From Acholeplasma hippikon (GTDB lineage: Bacteria > Bacillota_I > Bacilli_A > Acholeplasmatales > Acholeplasmataceae), in the NCBI RefSeq assembly GCF_900660755.1, contig NZ_LR215050.1:992001-1056000 (forward strand): a DNA stretch of 64,000 bases. The letters run 5' to 3'. How positions within the stretch are numbered: position 1 is the first letter of the stretch; every line of letters begins with the position of its first letter. Shown piece after piece: positions 18,585 through 26,930 of the stretch. The notes beneath the pieces are model-generated. The model ran no database searches. It saw only the letters and a list, made by a program, of their open reading frames with translations, and was not told the origin of the DNA. The position numbers and the translations under genes were made by a program.

Positions 18585-19340
18585 TTAGTCCTCCTTGTTA
18601 TTTCTTTGAGGCTTTCTATCTGTACGAGGACGTCTGCCTTCGTTTCTGCCTCTCTTTTGATCAATTTCGAATGGTTTTCTTGTATCTAAGATTGATTGTC
18701 CCGGTAATACTTCACCATGGTAAATCCAAACCTTAACACCTAAAATACCGTAAGTTGTTGATGCTTCTGCAGTTGCATAGTCAACATCAGCTCTTAATGT
18801 ATGTAGAGGTACACGGCCTTCAGAATACCCTTCACTTCTTGCGATTTCAGCTCCACCTAAACGACCTGATACTACAGTTCTAACACCTTTAGCACCAGCT
18901 TTAAGCGCACGTTGAATCGCCATTTTTTGTACACGTCTGAATGAAGCACGTTGTTCTAATTGTTCAGCAATATTTTGTGCAACTAGAGCAGCAACTTTTT
19001 CAGGTTTTCTTACTTCAATGATGTTTAATACGATTTCTTTCTTAGTTAAGTATTCTAATTTAGAAACCGCTTTGTTTTTGTCGCTTCCTTCTTTACCTAA
19101 TGCGATACCAGGTTTAGCAACATATAATTTGATTGTAACGCGTTCTTTATTTTTAGCTTTAACACGTTCGATTTCGATTTGAGATACACCAGCTTTTTTG
19201 AAGTTAGTTGATAAGAATTCGCGAATCATCGCATCTTCTTTAACTAAAGCAGGTACATCATTCTTTCCAGCGTACCATTTTGATTCCCAAGTACGAATGA
19301 TTCCTAGACGTAAGCCATTTGGATTAGTTTTTTGTCCCAT
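18585..19340 (-). CDS. rpsC: 30S ribosomal protein S3
   Basis: mRNA-entry protein with helicase-like activity. The 251 residues comprise the N-terminal KH domain (about 20-110), the C-terminal domain with [20 protein letters not shown] near 155-175, and [20 protein letters not shown]. It has a basic, low-complexity tail (about 222-251) that is somewhat longer than the Bacillus protein. Confidence 0.98.
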   Translation of the reverse strand: MGQKTNPNGLRLGIIRTWESKWYAGKNDVPALVKEDAMIREFLSTNFKKAGVSQIEIERVKAKNKERVTIKLYVAKPGIALGKEGSDKNKAVSKLEYLTKKEIVLNIIEVRKPEKVAALVAQNIAEQLEQRASFRRVQKMAIQRALKAGAKGVRTVVSGRLGGAEIARSEGYSEGRVPLHTLRADVDYATAEASTTYGILGVKVWIYHGEVLPGQSILDTRKPFEIDQKRGRNEGRRPRTDRKPQRNNKED

Positions 19341-19346
19341 GCTTGA

Positions 19347-19682
19347 TTACTCCCTTTCCGCCACTACAACAGTGATGTGTGATGTTCTCTTTTTGATCAC
19401 GTTACCAGTACCTTTAGCTCTTGGTAACATTCTCTTCATTGTTACTGATTCATTAACCCAAACTTCTTTAACGAATAATTTATTTTCGTCCATGTTTAAG
19501 TTATGAGTAGCATTTGCGACTGCTGAATTTAAAACTTTAGCAACAATCGGTGATGCTGATTTTGGAGTAAACATTAAGTAAGCGCGAGCTTCTTTAACGT
19601 TCTTTCCGCGAATTAAGTCAACTACAAGTCTCGCTTTTCTAGGAGCGATTCTCACAGTTTTTGCAATTGCTTTAGCTTCCAT
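19347..19682 (-). CDS. rplV: 50S ribosomal protein L22
   Basis: Its beta hairpin lines the exit tunnel constriction. The 111 residues include [20 protein letters not shown] and the hairpin and end [14 protein letters not shown] and [17 protein letters not shown]. The macrolide-relevant hairpin [15 protein letters not shown] is normal in length. Confidence 0.98.
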   Translation of the reverse strand: MEAKAIAKTVRIAPRKARLVVDLIRGKNVKEARAYLMFTPKSASPIVAKVLNSAVANATHNLNMDENKLFVKEVWVNESVTMKRMLPRAKGTGNVIKKRTSHITVVVAERE

Positions 19683-19694
19683 GATTCTTTCTCC

Positions 19695-19976
19695 TTATCT
19701 CTTAGCGACTTTCTTGTCTTCTTTTTTATGACCTGGGAAAGTACGAGTTGGAGCGAATTCTCCTAACTTGTGCCCTACCATGTCTTCTGTAATGTAAACT
19801 GGAATGTGTTCACGACCATTATAGACCGCAATAGTGAAACCGATAAATTCAGGGAAAATTGTAGAACGTCGGCTCCAAGTTTGAATTACTTTTTTGTCAT
19901 TTGAATTTGCTTGTTTTGCAACCTTCTCTAATAATGATGCATCAGCGAAAGGTCCTTTTTTAAGTGAGCGTGCCAT
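19695..19976 (-). CDS. rpsS: 30S ribosomal protein S19
   Basis: Head protein partnered with S13. The 93 residues start [19 protein letters not shown] and contain [20 protein letters not shown] and the closing [17 protein letters not shown]. The length is standard. It lies between rplB and rplV. Confidence 0.99.
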   Translation of the reverse strand: MARSLKKGPFADASLLEKVAKQANSNDKKVIQTWSRRSTIFPEFIGFTIAVYNGREHIPVYITEDMVGHKLGEFAPTRTFPGHKKEDKKVAKR

Positions 19977-19987
19977 TTTTTTCCTCC

Positions 19988-20818
19988 TTATCCGTTTCTA
20001 CGTCTGATAATTAAATCATTTGACGCCTTCTTAGAATCACGTGTCTTAATTCCACGAGCTTTCTTGCCCCATGGAGTCATTGGTTGTTTTCTACCAACTG
20101 GTTGTTTACCTTCACCACCACCATGTGGGTGATCGTTAGGGTTCATAACAGAACCACGTACTGTAGGTCTAACACCCATGTGACGAGTTCTACCCGCTTT
20201 ACCGATTCTTACTAATTCGTGTGATTCGTTACCTACTTCACCGATAGTCGCACGGCATGCGCCTAAAATCTTACGAACTTCACCTGATTGTAAACGAACT
20301 AACACGTACTTGTCTTCACGTCCTAAGATTTGAACTGAAGTACCTGCTGATCTAGCGATTTGACCGCCTTTACCTGGGTGTAATTCTACGTTGTGTACAA
20401 CTGTACCAACTGGGATATTCATAATTGGTAATGAATTACCTACTTTGATATCAACGTTTGAACCAGAAACCACTTCTAATCCAACTGTTAATCCTTTAGG
20501 AGCTAAGATATATCTCTTTTCTCCATCTGTGTAGTTAATTAATGCAATATTTGCTGATCTGTTTGGATCATATTCGATAGTTGCAACACGTCCTACGATA
20601 TTTTCTTTATCGCGTTTAAAGTCAATAATACGATACTTACGTTTAGCACCGCCACCGATATGTCTAACAGTCAATTTACCTTGATTGTTACGTCCACCTG
20701 TTTTAGTAATTGGCGCAAGCAGTGACTTTTCAGGAGTAGATGTTGTGATTTCATCGAATGTTAAAACACTCATGTTACGACGACCATTAGTCGTTCTCTT
20801 ATAAATTTTAACTGCCAT
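19988..20818 (-). CDS. rplB: 50S ribosomal protein L2
   Basis: Essential for subunit association and peptidyl transfer. The 276 residues contain [20 protein letters not shown] and the conserved [15 protein letters not shown], whose His lies close to the catalytic centre. The length is standard for bacteria. Confidence 0.99.
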   Translation of the reverse strand: MAVKIYKRTTNGRRNMSVLTFDEITTSTPEKSLLAPITKTGGRNNQGKLTVRHIGGGAKRKYRIIDFKRDKENIVGRVATIEYDPNRSANIALINYTDGEKRYILAPKGLTVGLEVVSGSNVDIKVGNSLPIMNIPVGTVVHNVELHPGKGGQIARSAGTSVQILGREDKYVLVRLQSGEVRKILGACRATIGEVGNESHELVRIGKAGRTRHMGVRPTVRGSVMNPNDHPHGGGEGKQPVGRKQPMTPWGKKARGIKTRDSKKASNDLIIRRRNG

Positions 20819-20848
20819 AAGTTAAATCTCCTATATTTTTCACTTCAA

Positions 20849-21151
20849 TTACACTGCAAATGCAGGAATTGTTTGTCCTTCAGCTAATTGGACAATTGCT
20901 TTTTTGTATCCAGATTTAAATCCTTCATATTTACCAACTTTTTTTGCTTTTGGTAAAACATTGATTGTATGAACGTTTAATACGTTTACTCCGAATACTG
21001 CTTCAACTGCTTTTTTAATTTCTACTTTGTTAGCAGTTTTTGGAACTCTAAATGTATATCTATTAGCTGTTTCCACTAATTTCATTGAGTTTTCAGTGAT
21101 AATTGGTGCTTGTAACAGTTCATAGTATTTAACTTCTACTTGTTTAGCCAT
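20849..21151 (-). CDS. rplW: 50S ribosomal protein L23
   Basis: Exit-tunnel rim protein that docks trigger factor and SRP. The 100 residues include LQAPIITENSMKL and YTFRVPKTANKVEIKKAVE, then VFGVNVLNVHTINV, the family core. Its start overlaps the last base of rplD (21151). Confidence 0.98.
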   Translation of the reverse strand: MAKQVEVKYYELLQAPIITENSMKLVETANRYTFRVPKTANKVEIKKAVEAVFGVNVLNVHTINVLPKAKKVGKYEGFKSGYKKAIVQLAEGQTIPAFAV

Positions 21152-21774
21152 TATCCTAATACCTCCTCGTAGTATTTAACAGCATCTTGAGTTAACACAA
21201 CGTTGTTGAACTTTAATAGTTCGTAAACTGAAACTTGTGAAACTTCTCTGATTTCTGCAGTTGGTAAGTTAGATGCAGCTAATAATAAGTTTTCATCTAC
21301 ATTAGTAGCTAATACTAAAGTCTTACCTTCTAATTTTAAGTTTGAAATAATTTCAGCGAATAACTTAGTTTTTGGTTGAGCCACTGATAATGAATCAACT
21401 AGTACCATTTGGTTTTCTAACACATGGTATGATAACGCTGATCTTAATGCTAATTGTTTAACTTTTTGGTTAACTTTTACAGCATAACTTCTTGGAGTTG
21501 GTCCGAATACGATACCACCATGTCTCCATTGTGGTGAACGTGTAGAACCTTGACGTGCTCTACCAGTACCTTTTTGTCTCCAAGGTTTTTTACCGCCACC
21601 AGAAACTTCTGCTCTAGTTTTAGTTTTATGTGTTCCTTGTCTTAATGCAGCACGTTGTGCGTTTACTACATCATATAAAACTTGTTGATTTGGTTCGATT
21701 CCGAAGATTGCATCATTTAAAGCAACTTCAGAAACTTTAGTACCATTTTGGTTTAATAAATCTAATGTTGGCAT
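21151..21774 (-). CDS. rplD: 50S ribosomal protein L4
   Basis: Tunnel-lining protein and, in several bacteria, repressor of the S10 operon through the rpsJ leader. The 207 residues have the extended loop with GGGKKPWRQKGTGRARQG (about 60-77), the W/GT-rich segment that reaches the tunnel, and the C-terminal Rossmann-like domain. It is a candidate partner for the structured leader at 22803-22885. Confidence 0.98.
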   Translation of the reverse strand: MPTLDLLNQNGTKVSEVALNDAIFGIEPNQQVLYDVVNAQRAALRQGTHKTKTRAEVSGGGKKPWRQKGTGRARQGSTRSPQWRHGGIVFGPTPRSYAVKVNQKVKQLALRSALSYHVLENQMVLVDSLSVAQPKTKLFAEIISNLKLEGKTLVLATNVDENLLLAASNLPTAEIREVSQVSVYELLKFNNVVLTQDAVKYYEEVLG

Positions 21775-21785
21775 ATTCTTTTTCC

Positions 21786-22424
21786 TTAGTTACCTTTCTT
21801 AATTGATGTCTTAACAACTACATAACCTTTTTTAGGTCCTGGAACCGCACCTGAAACTAATAATAATTGGTTTTCAGTGTCTACTGCTACAACTTTTAAG
21901 TTTTGAACAGTAACTGTTTCAGCCCCCATTTGTGATGGTAATTGTTTACCCTTCATCTTACCTTTAATTGGTCCCATTGAACCTGGAGCTCTATGATACA
22001 TAGATCCGTGAGTCATTGGTCCTCTTGATTGGTTATTCTTTTTGATAACCCCAGCGTAACCTTTACCTTTTGAAGTTCCTGTTACGTCGATGTCATCTCC
22101 AGCATTGAATAAATCAGCTGATAGCGCTGTACCTACTTCTAAAGCTAACATTTCATTATTAAGCGCATCAAATCTGATTTCTTTTACGAAGCGCTTAGGT
22201 GCTGTATTAGCTTTTTTCACGTGCCCTAATTCTGGCTTGTTACTTAATTTTTCGCGTTTTGATTCGAATCCAAGTTGTGTCGCAACATAACCGTCTGTTT
22301 CAACAGTCTTTTGTTGTAATACAACGTTGCCTTCAACATCAATAACGGTAACTGGAATTAAAACTCCATTTTCATCGAAAATTTGAGTCATTCCAACTTT
22401 TTTACCTAAGATTCCTTTGGCCAT
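21786..22424 (-). CDS. rplC: 50S ribosomal protein L3
   Basis: Initiates large-subunit assembly and reaches into the peptidyl-transferase centre. The 212 residues include [18 protein letters not shown], the loop [21 protein letters not shown] and [10 protein letters not shown] 53-bp gap separates it from rpsJ, with no terminator or promoter that I can see. Confidence 0.98.
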   Translation of the reverse strand: MAKGILGKKVGMTQIFDENGVLIPVTVIDVEGNVVLQQKTVETDGYVATQLGFESKREKLSNKPELGHVKKANTAPKRFVKEIRFDALNNEMLALEVGTALSADLFNAGDDIDVTGTSKGKGYAGVIKKNNQSRGPMTHGSMYHRAPGSMGPIKGKMKGKQLPSQMGAETVTVQNLKVVAVDTENQLLLVSGAVPGPKKGYVVVKTSIKKGN

Positions 22425-22477
22425 TGTCTTTCCTCTTTCTTTTTTTCTTTTGGGTTAACTATTTTTTTGATATCCAA

Positions 22478-22786
22478 TTATTTCTTTAGGACGATATCAA
22501 TTCCTGATGGTAAATCAATTCTCATTAAAGCATCGATTGTTTTTGAATTTGGCTCTAAGATTTGAATTAATCTCTTGTGTGTTCTTCTTTCGAATTGTTC
22601 ACGTGAATCTTTGTTTACGTGTGGGCTTCGTAAGATAGTGAAGATTTCTTTCTTTGTTGGTAGTGGAATCGGACCTTGTACTACTGCACCAGTCTTTTCA
22701 ACACTTTCAACAATTTTCTTAGCAGCTTGATCGATTAATCTATGATCATATGCTTTTAAGCTGATTTTGATAATTTCTTTTGCCAT
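22478..22786 (-). CDS. rpsJ: 30S ribosomal protein S10
   Basis: Head protein (also NusE, part of antitermination complexes). It is the first gene of the operon. The 102 residues include [40 protein letters not shown] and [17 protein letters not shown]. An AAGGAG at 22795-22800 precedes the ATG. Confidence 0.99.
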   Translation of the reverse strand: MAKEIIKISLKAYDHRLIDQAAKKIVESVEKTGAVVQGPIPLPTKKEIFTILRSPHVNKDSREQFERRTHKRLIQILEPNSKTIDALMRIDLPSGIDIVLKK

Positions 22787-22802
22787 TTTTTGATCTCCTT
22801 TC

Positions 22803-22885
22803 GTCTATAATCCCTTGCATAGACTAACTCCCTGGAAAAACTCGTTACACCGACAACGGCTATCCGTGTATCGACAACCTTCCAG
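22803..22885 (-). promoter_or_regulatory. Structured 5' leader of the S10 operon
   Basis: The roughly 127-nt leader between the predicted start site (about 22914) and rpsJ can fold, read on the minus strand, into an outer stem CTGGAA (22880-22885) with TTCCAG (22832-22837). It encloses TACAC/GTGTA arms (22866-22870 and 22846-22850) and a small CGG-ATAG-CCG hairpin. A second hairpin, GTCTAT (22819-22824) with ATAGAC (22803-22808), ends two bases before the Shine-Dalgarno sequence. This layout fits a ribosomal-protein autoregulatory leader, with L4 as the likely ligand by analogy; no family match could be tested. Confidence 0.5.
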
Positions 22886-22920
22886 ATCATCGCTTTACTT
22901 GTATATACGCAAGCCTTTTA

Positions 22921-22949
22921 ATTATATAAAAAAAGGTCGCTGATTGCAA
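22921..22949 (-). promoter_or_regulatory. S10 operon promoter, embedded in the upstream terminator
   Basis: Minus strand: -35 TTGCAA (22944-22949), 17-bp spacer, -10 TATAAT (22921-22926). The -35 box is the 5' arm and loop of the terminator hairpin of the preceding gene, and the -10 follows its U-tract directly. Confidence 0.8.
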
Positions 22950-22952
22950 CCC
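22928..22952 (-). terminator. Terminator of the enzyme I-like gene
   Basis: Minus strand GGGTTGC-AATCA-GCGACC then seven T. One A-C mismatch sits in the stem. It shares sequence with the S10 operon promoter. Confidence 0.75.
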
Positions 22953-22996
22953 TTTTTATACTTTTTTATTTAAAAAATATATTTTTTAAGATTATG

Positions 22997-24421
22997 TTAT
23001 TTTATTTTTTTGAATTTTCCTCTAGATAAATTATATTCAGTAATGATTTGTTCTAAATATGGATACATTTCGGGATTTATCACAAAATTTTTAAATCCTT
23101 TTTTCACTAACATTCTTATTATATCATAAGATTTTAAATCTTTACCTATAAGGTAAACTTCTTTCTTTCTTATCTTTAATTGTTGATTTAAGAATGAAAT
23201 GTCTTTATAAAATAACTTTATGTCATCACTCATACTAATTTCATCATAAATGCGATCTAAATCAATACAAGCAAAATCAAACTTCTTAAAGTACTCTGAA
23301 TAGTCATATGATGAGTCTGTTTCTATAGAAAAACCAATATTCGGTATACTTCTTTTTAACATTTTCAACCATTGTTTAACTTGTGATTTTAGTTCTTTAA
23401 ACTCGAAATCATCTGTTAAACTAGGGATTGAGATTTTTAAATTAGGATTTTCAGTTATTGTAGCTGCATCTAATTCTTCAATATACATGAAATAATGTTT
23501 TAAAAAATTAGATTTATCTAAAATATAATCTTGATCTGAAAAATGATATTTATTTAAGACATCCAATTTGGGTAATACAAGTATAATTTCAGTATCTTTA
23601 TAGGCTTCATAAAGCGATTTATAAAATTCAATTCGTGATTCTTTTTCTAAAATTCCAGCATATTTAATATAGGCTTTTTCTGGTTCAATATAGATGAAAT
23701 TTGCACGATGATTTGAAACATTTTTTAGGTCTTCTAAATCATTGATTTGAAGCCCAATTTTAAAGTTTTTTGTATCAATTTTTATTGGTTTTTCATAGTT
23801 TTTTAAACTCATTTTTTGGGTTGATACTCTTTGCTTAATAACATCTAAAGTATAGGGGATTTCATAAGAAATTTGGTCCTTATTAATAAAAAAATTAATG
23901 TCTTTTGACATTAATAACGACTTAATTAATGCTTCAGGTTCTTTCTTGAATGATACAAGTTTAACGGCCTTTGGCATATAGATGAAGGTGAATAAATTAT
24001 AGTTTTCTATTGCTAAGAAAATTGCGTTTTCTTGGCTTTGTAGCTTTGAAAAAATAAGTTTTGCTTCTAATTTTGCTAACACTTGTTGCAAAGTATGCGT
24101 AATTTCTGGTTGATTTTTATAATTCAACAAGAATGACTTTTGTAGATGATTCATGATATTTCCAATGTTTTGATTTAAAACTAGACTGAAGGCAAAAGTA
24201 TCATAGAGTGTTCTAAATGCTTCAGAAAGACTAATGACATTAGAAACCTCAAGGTCAATAAATCCTTGTTTGTGTGTCTCAACGATCCTTCCTAATGTTT
24301 CTTTTGTTATCTCCTCTAGTGTATCTAGGATGAAGTTTTTATCAAAATCCTTCTCACTATAATCCTCAATTTTTGGTAATTTAATGAACTTTTGTGTAAA
24401 AGTTGATGTGTTTGGGTTCAT
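22997..24421 (-). CDS. Degenerate PTS enzyme I-like protein (predicted inactive phosphotransferase)
   Basis: I recognise the overall plan of PtsI by eye, not by search. There is a helical N-terminal region (about 25-125), a segment at about 132-185 in the place of the phosphohistidine domain, a helical linker (190-212), and a barrel-like C-terminal half. There, KIGLQINDLEDLKN (221-234) resembles the barrel start, LKISIPSLTDDFEFKEL (328-344) the strand normally reading KVMFPMIS, and IGFSIETDS (362-370) the one reading VGIMIEIP. The GGxTSH active site is absent (KKEPEALIKSLL instead), as are the PEP-binding Arg and Cys residues. At 474 residues it is about 100 shorter than PtsI. A regulatory role is possible but unproven. 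Confidence 0.5.
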   Translation of the reverse strand: MNPNTSTFTQKFIKLPKIEDYSEKDFDKNFILDTLEEITKETLGRIVETHKQGFIDLEVSNVISLSEAFRTLYDTFAFSLVLNQNIGNIMNHLQKSFLLNYKNQPEITHTLQQVLAKLEAKLIFSKLQSQENAIFLAIENYNLFTFIYMPKAVKLVSFKKEPEALIKSLLMSKDINFFINKDQISYEIPYTLDVIKQRVSTQKMSLKNYEKPIKIDTKNFKIGLQINDLEDLKNVSNHRANFIYIEPEKAYIKYAGILEKESRIEFYKSLYEAYKDTEIILVLPKLDVLNKYHFSDQDYILDKSNFLKHYFMYIEELDAATITENPNLKISIPSLTDDFEFKELKSQVKQWLKMLKRSIPNIGFSIETDSSYDYSEYFKKFDFACIDLDRIYDEISMSDDIKLFYKDISFLNQQLKIRKKEVYLIGKDLKSYDIIRMLVKKGFKNFVINPEMYPYLEQIITEYNLSRGKFKKIK

Positions 24422-24454
24422 AATTCCGATATTTTCCTTTCATAAACGCTATCA

Positions 24455-24484
24455 ATTATAGCCACATTTGTTTTAGAAAGGCAA
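24455..24484 (-). promoter_or_regulatory. Promoter of the enzyme I-like gene
   Basis: Minus strand: -35 TTGCCT (24479-24484), 18-bp spacer, -10 TATAAT (24455-24460). The bases after the -10 (TTGATAGCGTTTATG) weakly resemble a catabolite-type operator. Confidence 0.55.
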
Positions 24485-24493
24485 AAATTTTGT

Positions 24494-24525
24494 TAAAAAA
24501 AAGAGATTTTTTCTCAAAAACCTCT
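24494..24525 (-). terminator. Terminator of the degV-marR unit
   Basis: Minus strand AGAGGTTTTT-GAGA-AAAAATCTCT followed by a T run, starting 5 bp after the marR stop. Confidence 0.8.
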
Positions 24526-24529
24526 AAAT

Positions 24530-24967
24530 TTAATACTTTTTCTTGAAATATTCGGTTAAATTAGCCAATGATTTCATTAAAACTTCATCTTTTTCTAGTT
24601 GTAAGTCTTTAAACGTGGCCTCAATCATCTCATCATGAAAATTATCATGTATTTCCAAGACTTGTTTAGCACTGTCTGTTAGTCTTAAATAGACTTTACG
24701 TCTATCCTTCTCATCACTGTAACGATAAACATATTTTTTTCTAACTAAAATATTGATCGAGGTTGTTAATGTGCCTAAGGTGATGTGAAGTCTTTTGGCA
24801 ACTTCACCCATTGTCGGTACTTCCGTGTTTCTAATTGCTTCTAACACATGTACTTCAGACATGGATAAAGTAACTCCTCTTTCTTTGAGTGTGCTTTCTT
24901 CAATTCTCAAGATGTGATTAAAAACGTCTACTAGTAACATGTTGATTACTTCTTTGGGTGATGTCAT
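24530..24967 (-). CDS. MarR-family regulator, probably FabT-like
   Basis: A 145-residue winged-helix dimer-type regulator. The recognition region VAKRLHITLGTLTTSINILVR (about 57-77, given in part) and wing DEKDRRKVYLRLTDSAK are typical MarR features. It follows degV by 10 bp in one transcript. The promoter carries the inverted repeat ACTTTGA-AAG-TCAAAGT, close to the operator known for FabT (ANTTTGA, 3 nt, TCAAANT), the MarR-family regulator of fatty-acid synthesis. Together with a DegV (fatty-acid-binding) partner this suggests control of lipid metabolism and of its own operon. The specific identity is inference; no fab genes are in the window. Confidence 0.85.
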   Translation of the reverse strand: MTSPKEVINMLLVDVFNHILRIEESTLKERGVTLSMSEVHVLEAIRNTEVPTMGEVAKRLHITLGTLTTSINILVRKKYVYRYSDEKDRRKVYLRLTDSAKQVLEIHDNFHDEMIEATFKDLQLEKDEVLMKSLANLTEYFKKKY

Positions 24968-24977
24968 ATCCTAACTC

Positions 24978-25826
24978 CTATCTTTCTGAATATCCTAAAC
25001 CAAGCGTTCCTGGTCCTGCATGTGCTCCAACAACTGGCGTTAATGGAATTAATGTAACAAATGCTCCTGGTCTTTCGGCTAAAATCTCAGATTTAATTTC
25101 TTCTGCTTTTTCTTTGTTTGTTGTGAAAGCAATGAAATACTCCACATCTTTGTTCTTTGTTTCTTCAAATAAAATTTCTAACGCACGTTTTTGAGCTTTA
25201 GATGTTGTACGAATTTTTTCGTATGGTTTTAAATAACCCTCTTCTGTGATTTTTAAAAGTGGTTTAATTTTTAGAAGTGATCCTAGAATCCCTGCCGTTG
25301 ATGATAGTCTACCATTTTTTACTAAATACTTCAATGTATCAACAAGAACATAGATCTGACATTTTTGAATAGCCAGTTCTAATTCTAATTTAATTTCTTT
25401 AAGTGATTTATTCTCCTCAATCATACGGAGTGCTCTAACTGCAAGGAACGCCTCACCATATGAAACACTCTTAGAATCAATAACTTCGATATCAATTCCT
25501 TCAACCATATCTTTAGCAAGTACAGCACCTTGGTACGTACCACTTAGTTTTGATGAAATGGTAATGACAATGATTCCTTCATAACCTTCTTGTTTTAATG
25601 TTTCAAACGTCTCAACAAATTTACCAACAGGAATTTGCGAAGTATGAATTTCAGCGTTTGGATTATCTAACATCTTTTGGTAAAAGTCTTCTGCTTTAAT
25701 ATCAACATAGTCGAGATATTCATCTTGATCAAATGTGACTGTCATTCTCAAAATACTTATTCTATCTTTTTCAGGTAGATAATCAAGACCTGATGTAGAG
25801 CAAGTTACTACTGCGATTTTTTTCAT
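24978..25826 (-). CDS. DegV family fatty-acid-binding protein (FakB-like)
   Basis: Binds one fatty acid and, in studied Firmicutes, presents it to the kinase FakA for acyl-phosphate formation. The 282 residues have the family layout: VTCSTSGLDYLPE at the N-terminus (usually VTDSTxDL), IHTSQIPVGKFVE near 59-71, ITISSKLSGTYQGA near 87-100, VIDSKSVSYGEAF, LKNGRLS and the C-terminal HAGPGTLGLGYSE. The Thr/Ser and His residues that contact the carboxylate are present. No FakA gene is in the window. It is first in an operon with the MarR-type regulator. Confidence 0.93.
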   Translation of the reverse strand: MKKIAVVTCSTSGLDYLPEKDRISILRMTVTFDQDEYLDYVDIKAEDFYQKMLDNPNAEIHTSQIPVGKFVETFETLKQEGYEGIIVITISSKLSGTYQGAVLAKDMVEGIDIEVIDSKSVSYGEAFLAVRALRMIEENKSLKEIKLELELAIQKCQIYVLVDTLKYLVKNGRLSSTAGILGSLLKIKPLLKITEEGYLKPYEKIRTTSKAQKRALEILFEETKNKDVEYFIAFTTNKEKAEEIKSEILAERPGAFVTLIPLTPVVGAHAGPGTLGLGYSER

Positions 25827-25847
25827 TTTCTTCTCCCTCGTGAAATT

Positions 25848-25864
25848 ACTTTGAAAGTCAAAGT
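25848..25864. promoter_or_regulatory. FabT-like operator at the degV promoter
   Basis: Perfect inverted repeat with 7-base arms, ACTTTGA-AAG-TCAAAGT, 10 bp past the -10 box and so over the start of transcription. Its form matches the FabT consensus ANTTTGA(N3)TCAAANT. Confidence 0.65.
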
Positions 25865-25874
25865 ATTCTTTAAT

Positions 25875-25902
25875 AGTGTACCATACTTTTCTTTTAATTC
25901 AA
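25875..25902 (-). promoter_or_regulatory. Promoter of degV-marR
   Basis: Minus strand: -35 TTGAAT (25897-25902), 16-bp spacer, extended -10 TGG-TACACT (25875-25880 for the hexamer). Confidence 0.65.
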
Positions 25903-25923
25903 AGACATTAACTTGAAAGAATA

Positions 25924-25946
25924 TAAAAAAAAATCGCCAAAGCGAT
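25924..25946 (-). terminator. Terminator of the single tRNA-Asp gene
   Basis: Minus strand ATCGC-TTTG-GCGAT followed by nine T, 10 bp beyond the CCA end of the tRNA. Confidence 0.9.
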
Positions 25947-25955
25947 AATATGCTA

Positions 25956-26031
25956 TGGCGGTCCGGACGGGATTTGAACCCGCGATCTCCTGCGTGACAG
26001 GCAAGCATGTTAACCCCTACACCACCGGACC
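25956..26031 (-). tRNA. tRNA-Asp (anticodon GUC), copy 1
   Basis: 76 nt including an encoded CCA. The acceptor pair is GGTCCGG/CCGGACC, the anticodon loop CTGTCAC, and the T-arm GGTTCAAATCC. The sequence is identical to the copy at 27520-27595. It stands alone with its own strong promoter and terminator. Confidence 0.97.
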
Positions 26032-26045
26032 TCTTAAGCACTACT

Positions 26046-26074
26046 ATTGTAACAATTTATAACACTTAAGTCAA
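26046..26074 (-). promoter_or_regulatory. Promoter of tRNA-Asp copy 1
   Basis: Minus strand: -35 TTGACT (26069-26074), 17-bp spacer, -10 TACAAT (26046-26051). Confidence 0.85.
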
Positions 26075-26087
26075 TATTTTTTAAGTA

Positions 26088-26930
26088 TTATCTTTGATAA
26101 AATTTAATGACTGATTGGGTTCCTAAATTCTCATCGCCTTCAAGAACTAGCTCTTTTAAAATTTGAATTGCTAGATCCAAAGTTGGAAGTTTTTTTGAAG
26201 TAACTTCATGAGCAATTTGTAAATCTTTTAGAAAGTGCTTAACATAAAATCCTGGATTAAAATCTTCATCAATCATCTTTTTACCGTTCACTTTAAGTTG
26301 AGTACTTTGAGCACTACCTCCATTTAAAATCGCATAGACCGTATTGAGATTAAGATTCTTTTCTTTAGCAAAAGTTAAACTTTCGGCAACACCTAAGAGC
26401 GCACCAGCAATTGCTATCTGGTTACTGAGTTTAGCATATTGTCCAGACCCTGCTTCACCTACATAATTGATTGTTGTTCCCATCAACTTAAGAACATCTC
26501 TAACTTTTAGAAATGCATCATAGTTACCTCCAACCATAATAGATAAAGTTGCATTTTTCGCACCAAGGTCCCCCCCAGTTACGGGAGAATCTAGCACATC
26601 AATGCCTAAGGGTCCCCCCTTTTCGACCAATTTTTGTGCTAAAAGGGGTGAGGAGGTTGTCATATCAACACAAATTGTACCTTTTTTAACATATTTGAAT
26701 ATTTCATTATAAACTGCCTCAACATCTGAAGGATAACCAACAATAGTAAAAATTAAATCTGCATTTTTTACTGCTTCTTCAATACTTGCCACAGCCTTTA
26801 CTTTTGGTTCCAATTTTTTTGCTTTTTCAAATGTCCTATTATATACAGTCACATCATATTTTTCTGCGACATGTAGTGCCATCGGCGCCCCCATGATTCC
26901 AGTTCCAATCCAAGCTATTTTCATTTTCAA
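26088..26930 (-). CDS. NAD(P)-dependent beta-hydroxyacid dehydrogenase family protein
   Basis: A 280-residue member of the 3-hydroxyisobutyrate dehydrogenase/glyoxylate reductase family. It has the Rossmann motif WIGTGIMGAPMA (7-18), the substrate-binding segment SPVTGGDLGAKNATLSIMVGG near 116-136 and the catalytic Lys in GSGQYAKLSNQ near 161-171. The residue after the beta2 strand is YNRTFEKAKKL; the Asn-Arg-Thr pattern favours NADP(H). Which acid it reduces cannot be told. The start overlaps the yccF stop by 4 bp. Confidence 0.9.
   Translation of the reverse strand: MKMKIAWIGTGIMGAPMALHVAEKYDVTVYNRTFEKAKKLEPKVKAVASIEEAVKNADLIFTIVGYPSDVEAVYNEIFKYVKKGTICVDMTTSSPLLAQKLVEKGGPLGIDVLDSPVTGGDLGAKNATLSIMVGGNYDAFLKVRDVLKLMGTTINYVGEAGSGQYAKLSNQIAIAGALLGVAESLTFAKEKNLNLNTVYAILNGGSAQSTQLKVNGKKMIDEDFNPGFYVKHFLKDLQIAHEVTSKKLPTLDLAIQILKELVLEGDENLGTQSVIKFYQR

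Noticed and set aside
25823-26041. 72-residue frame on the minus strand upstream of degV
   Set aside because: It runs through the tRNA-Asp gene, its terminator and the degV promoter.
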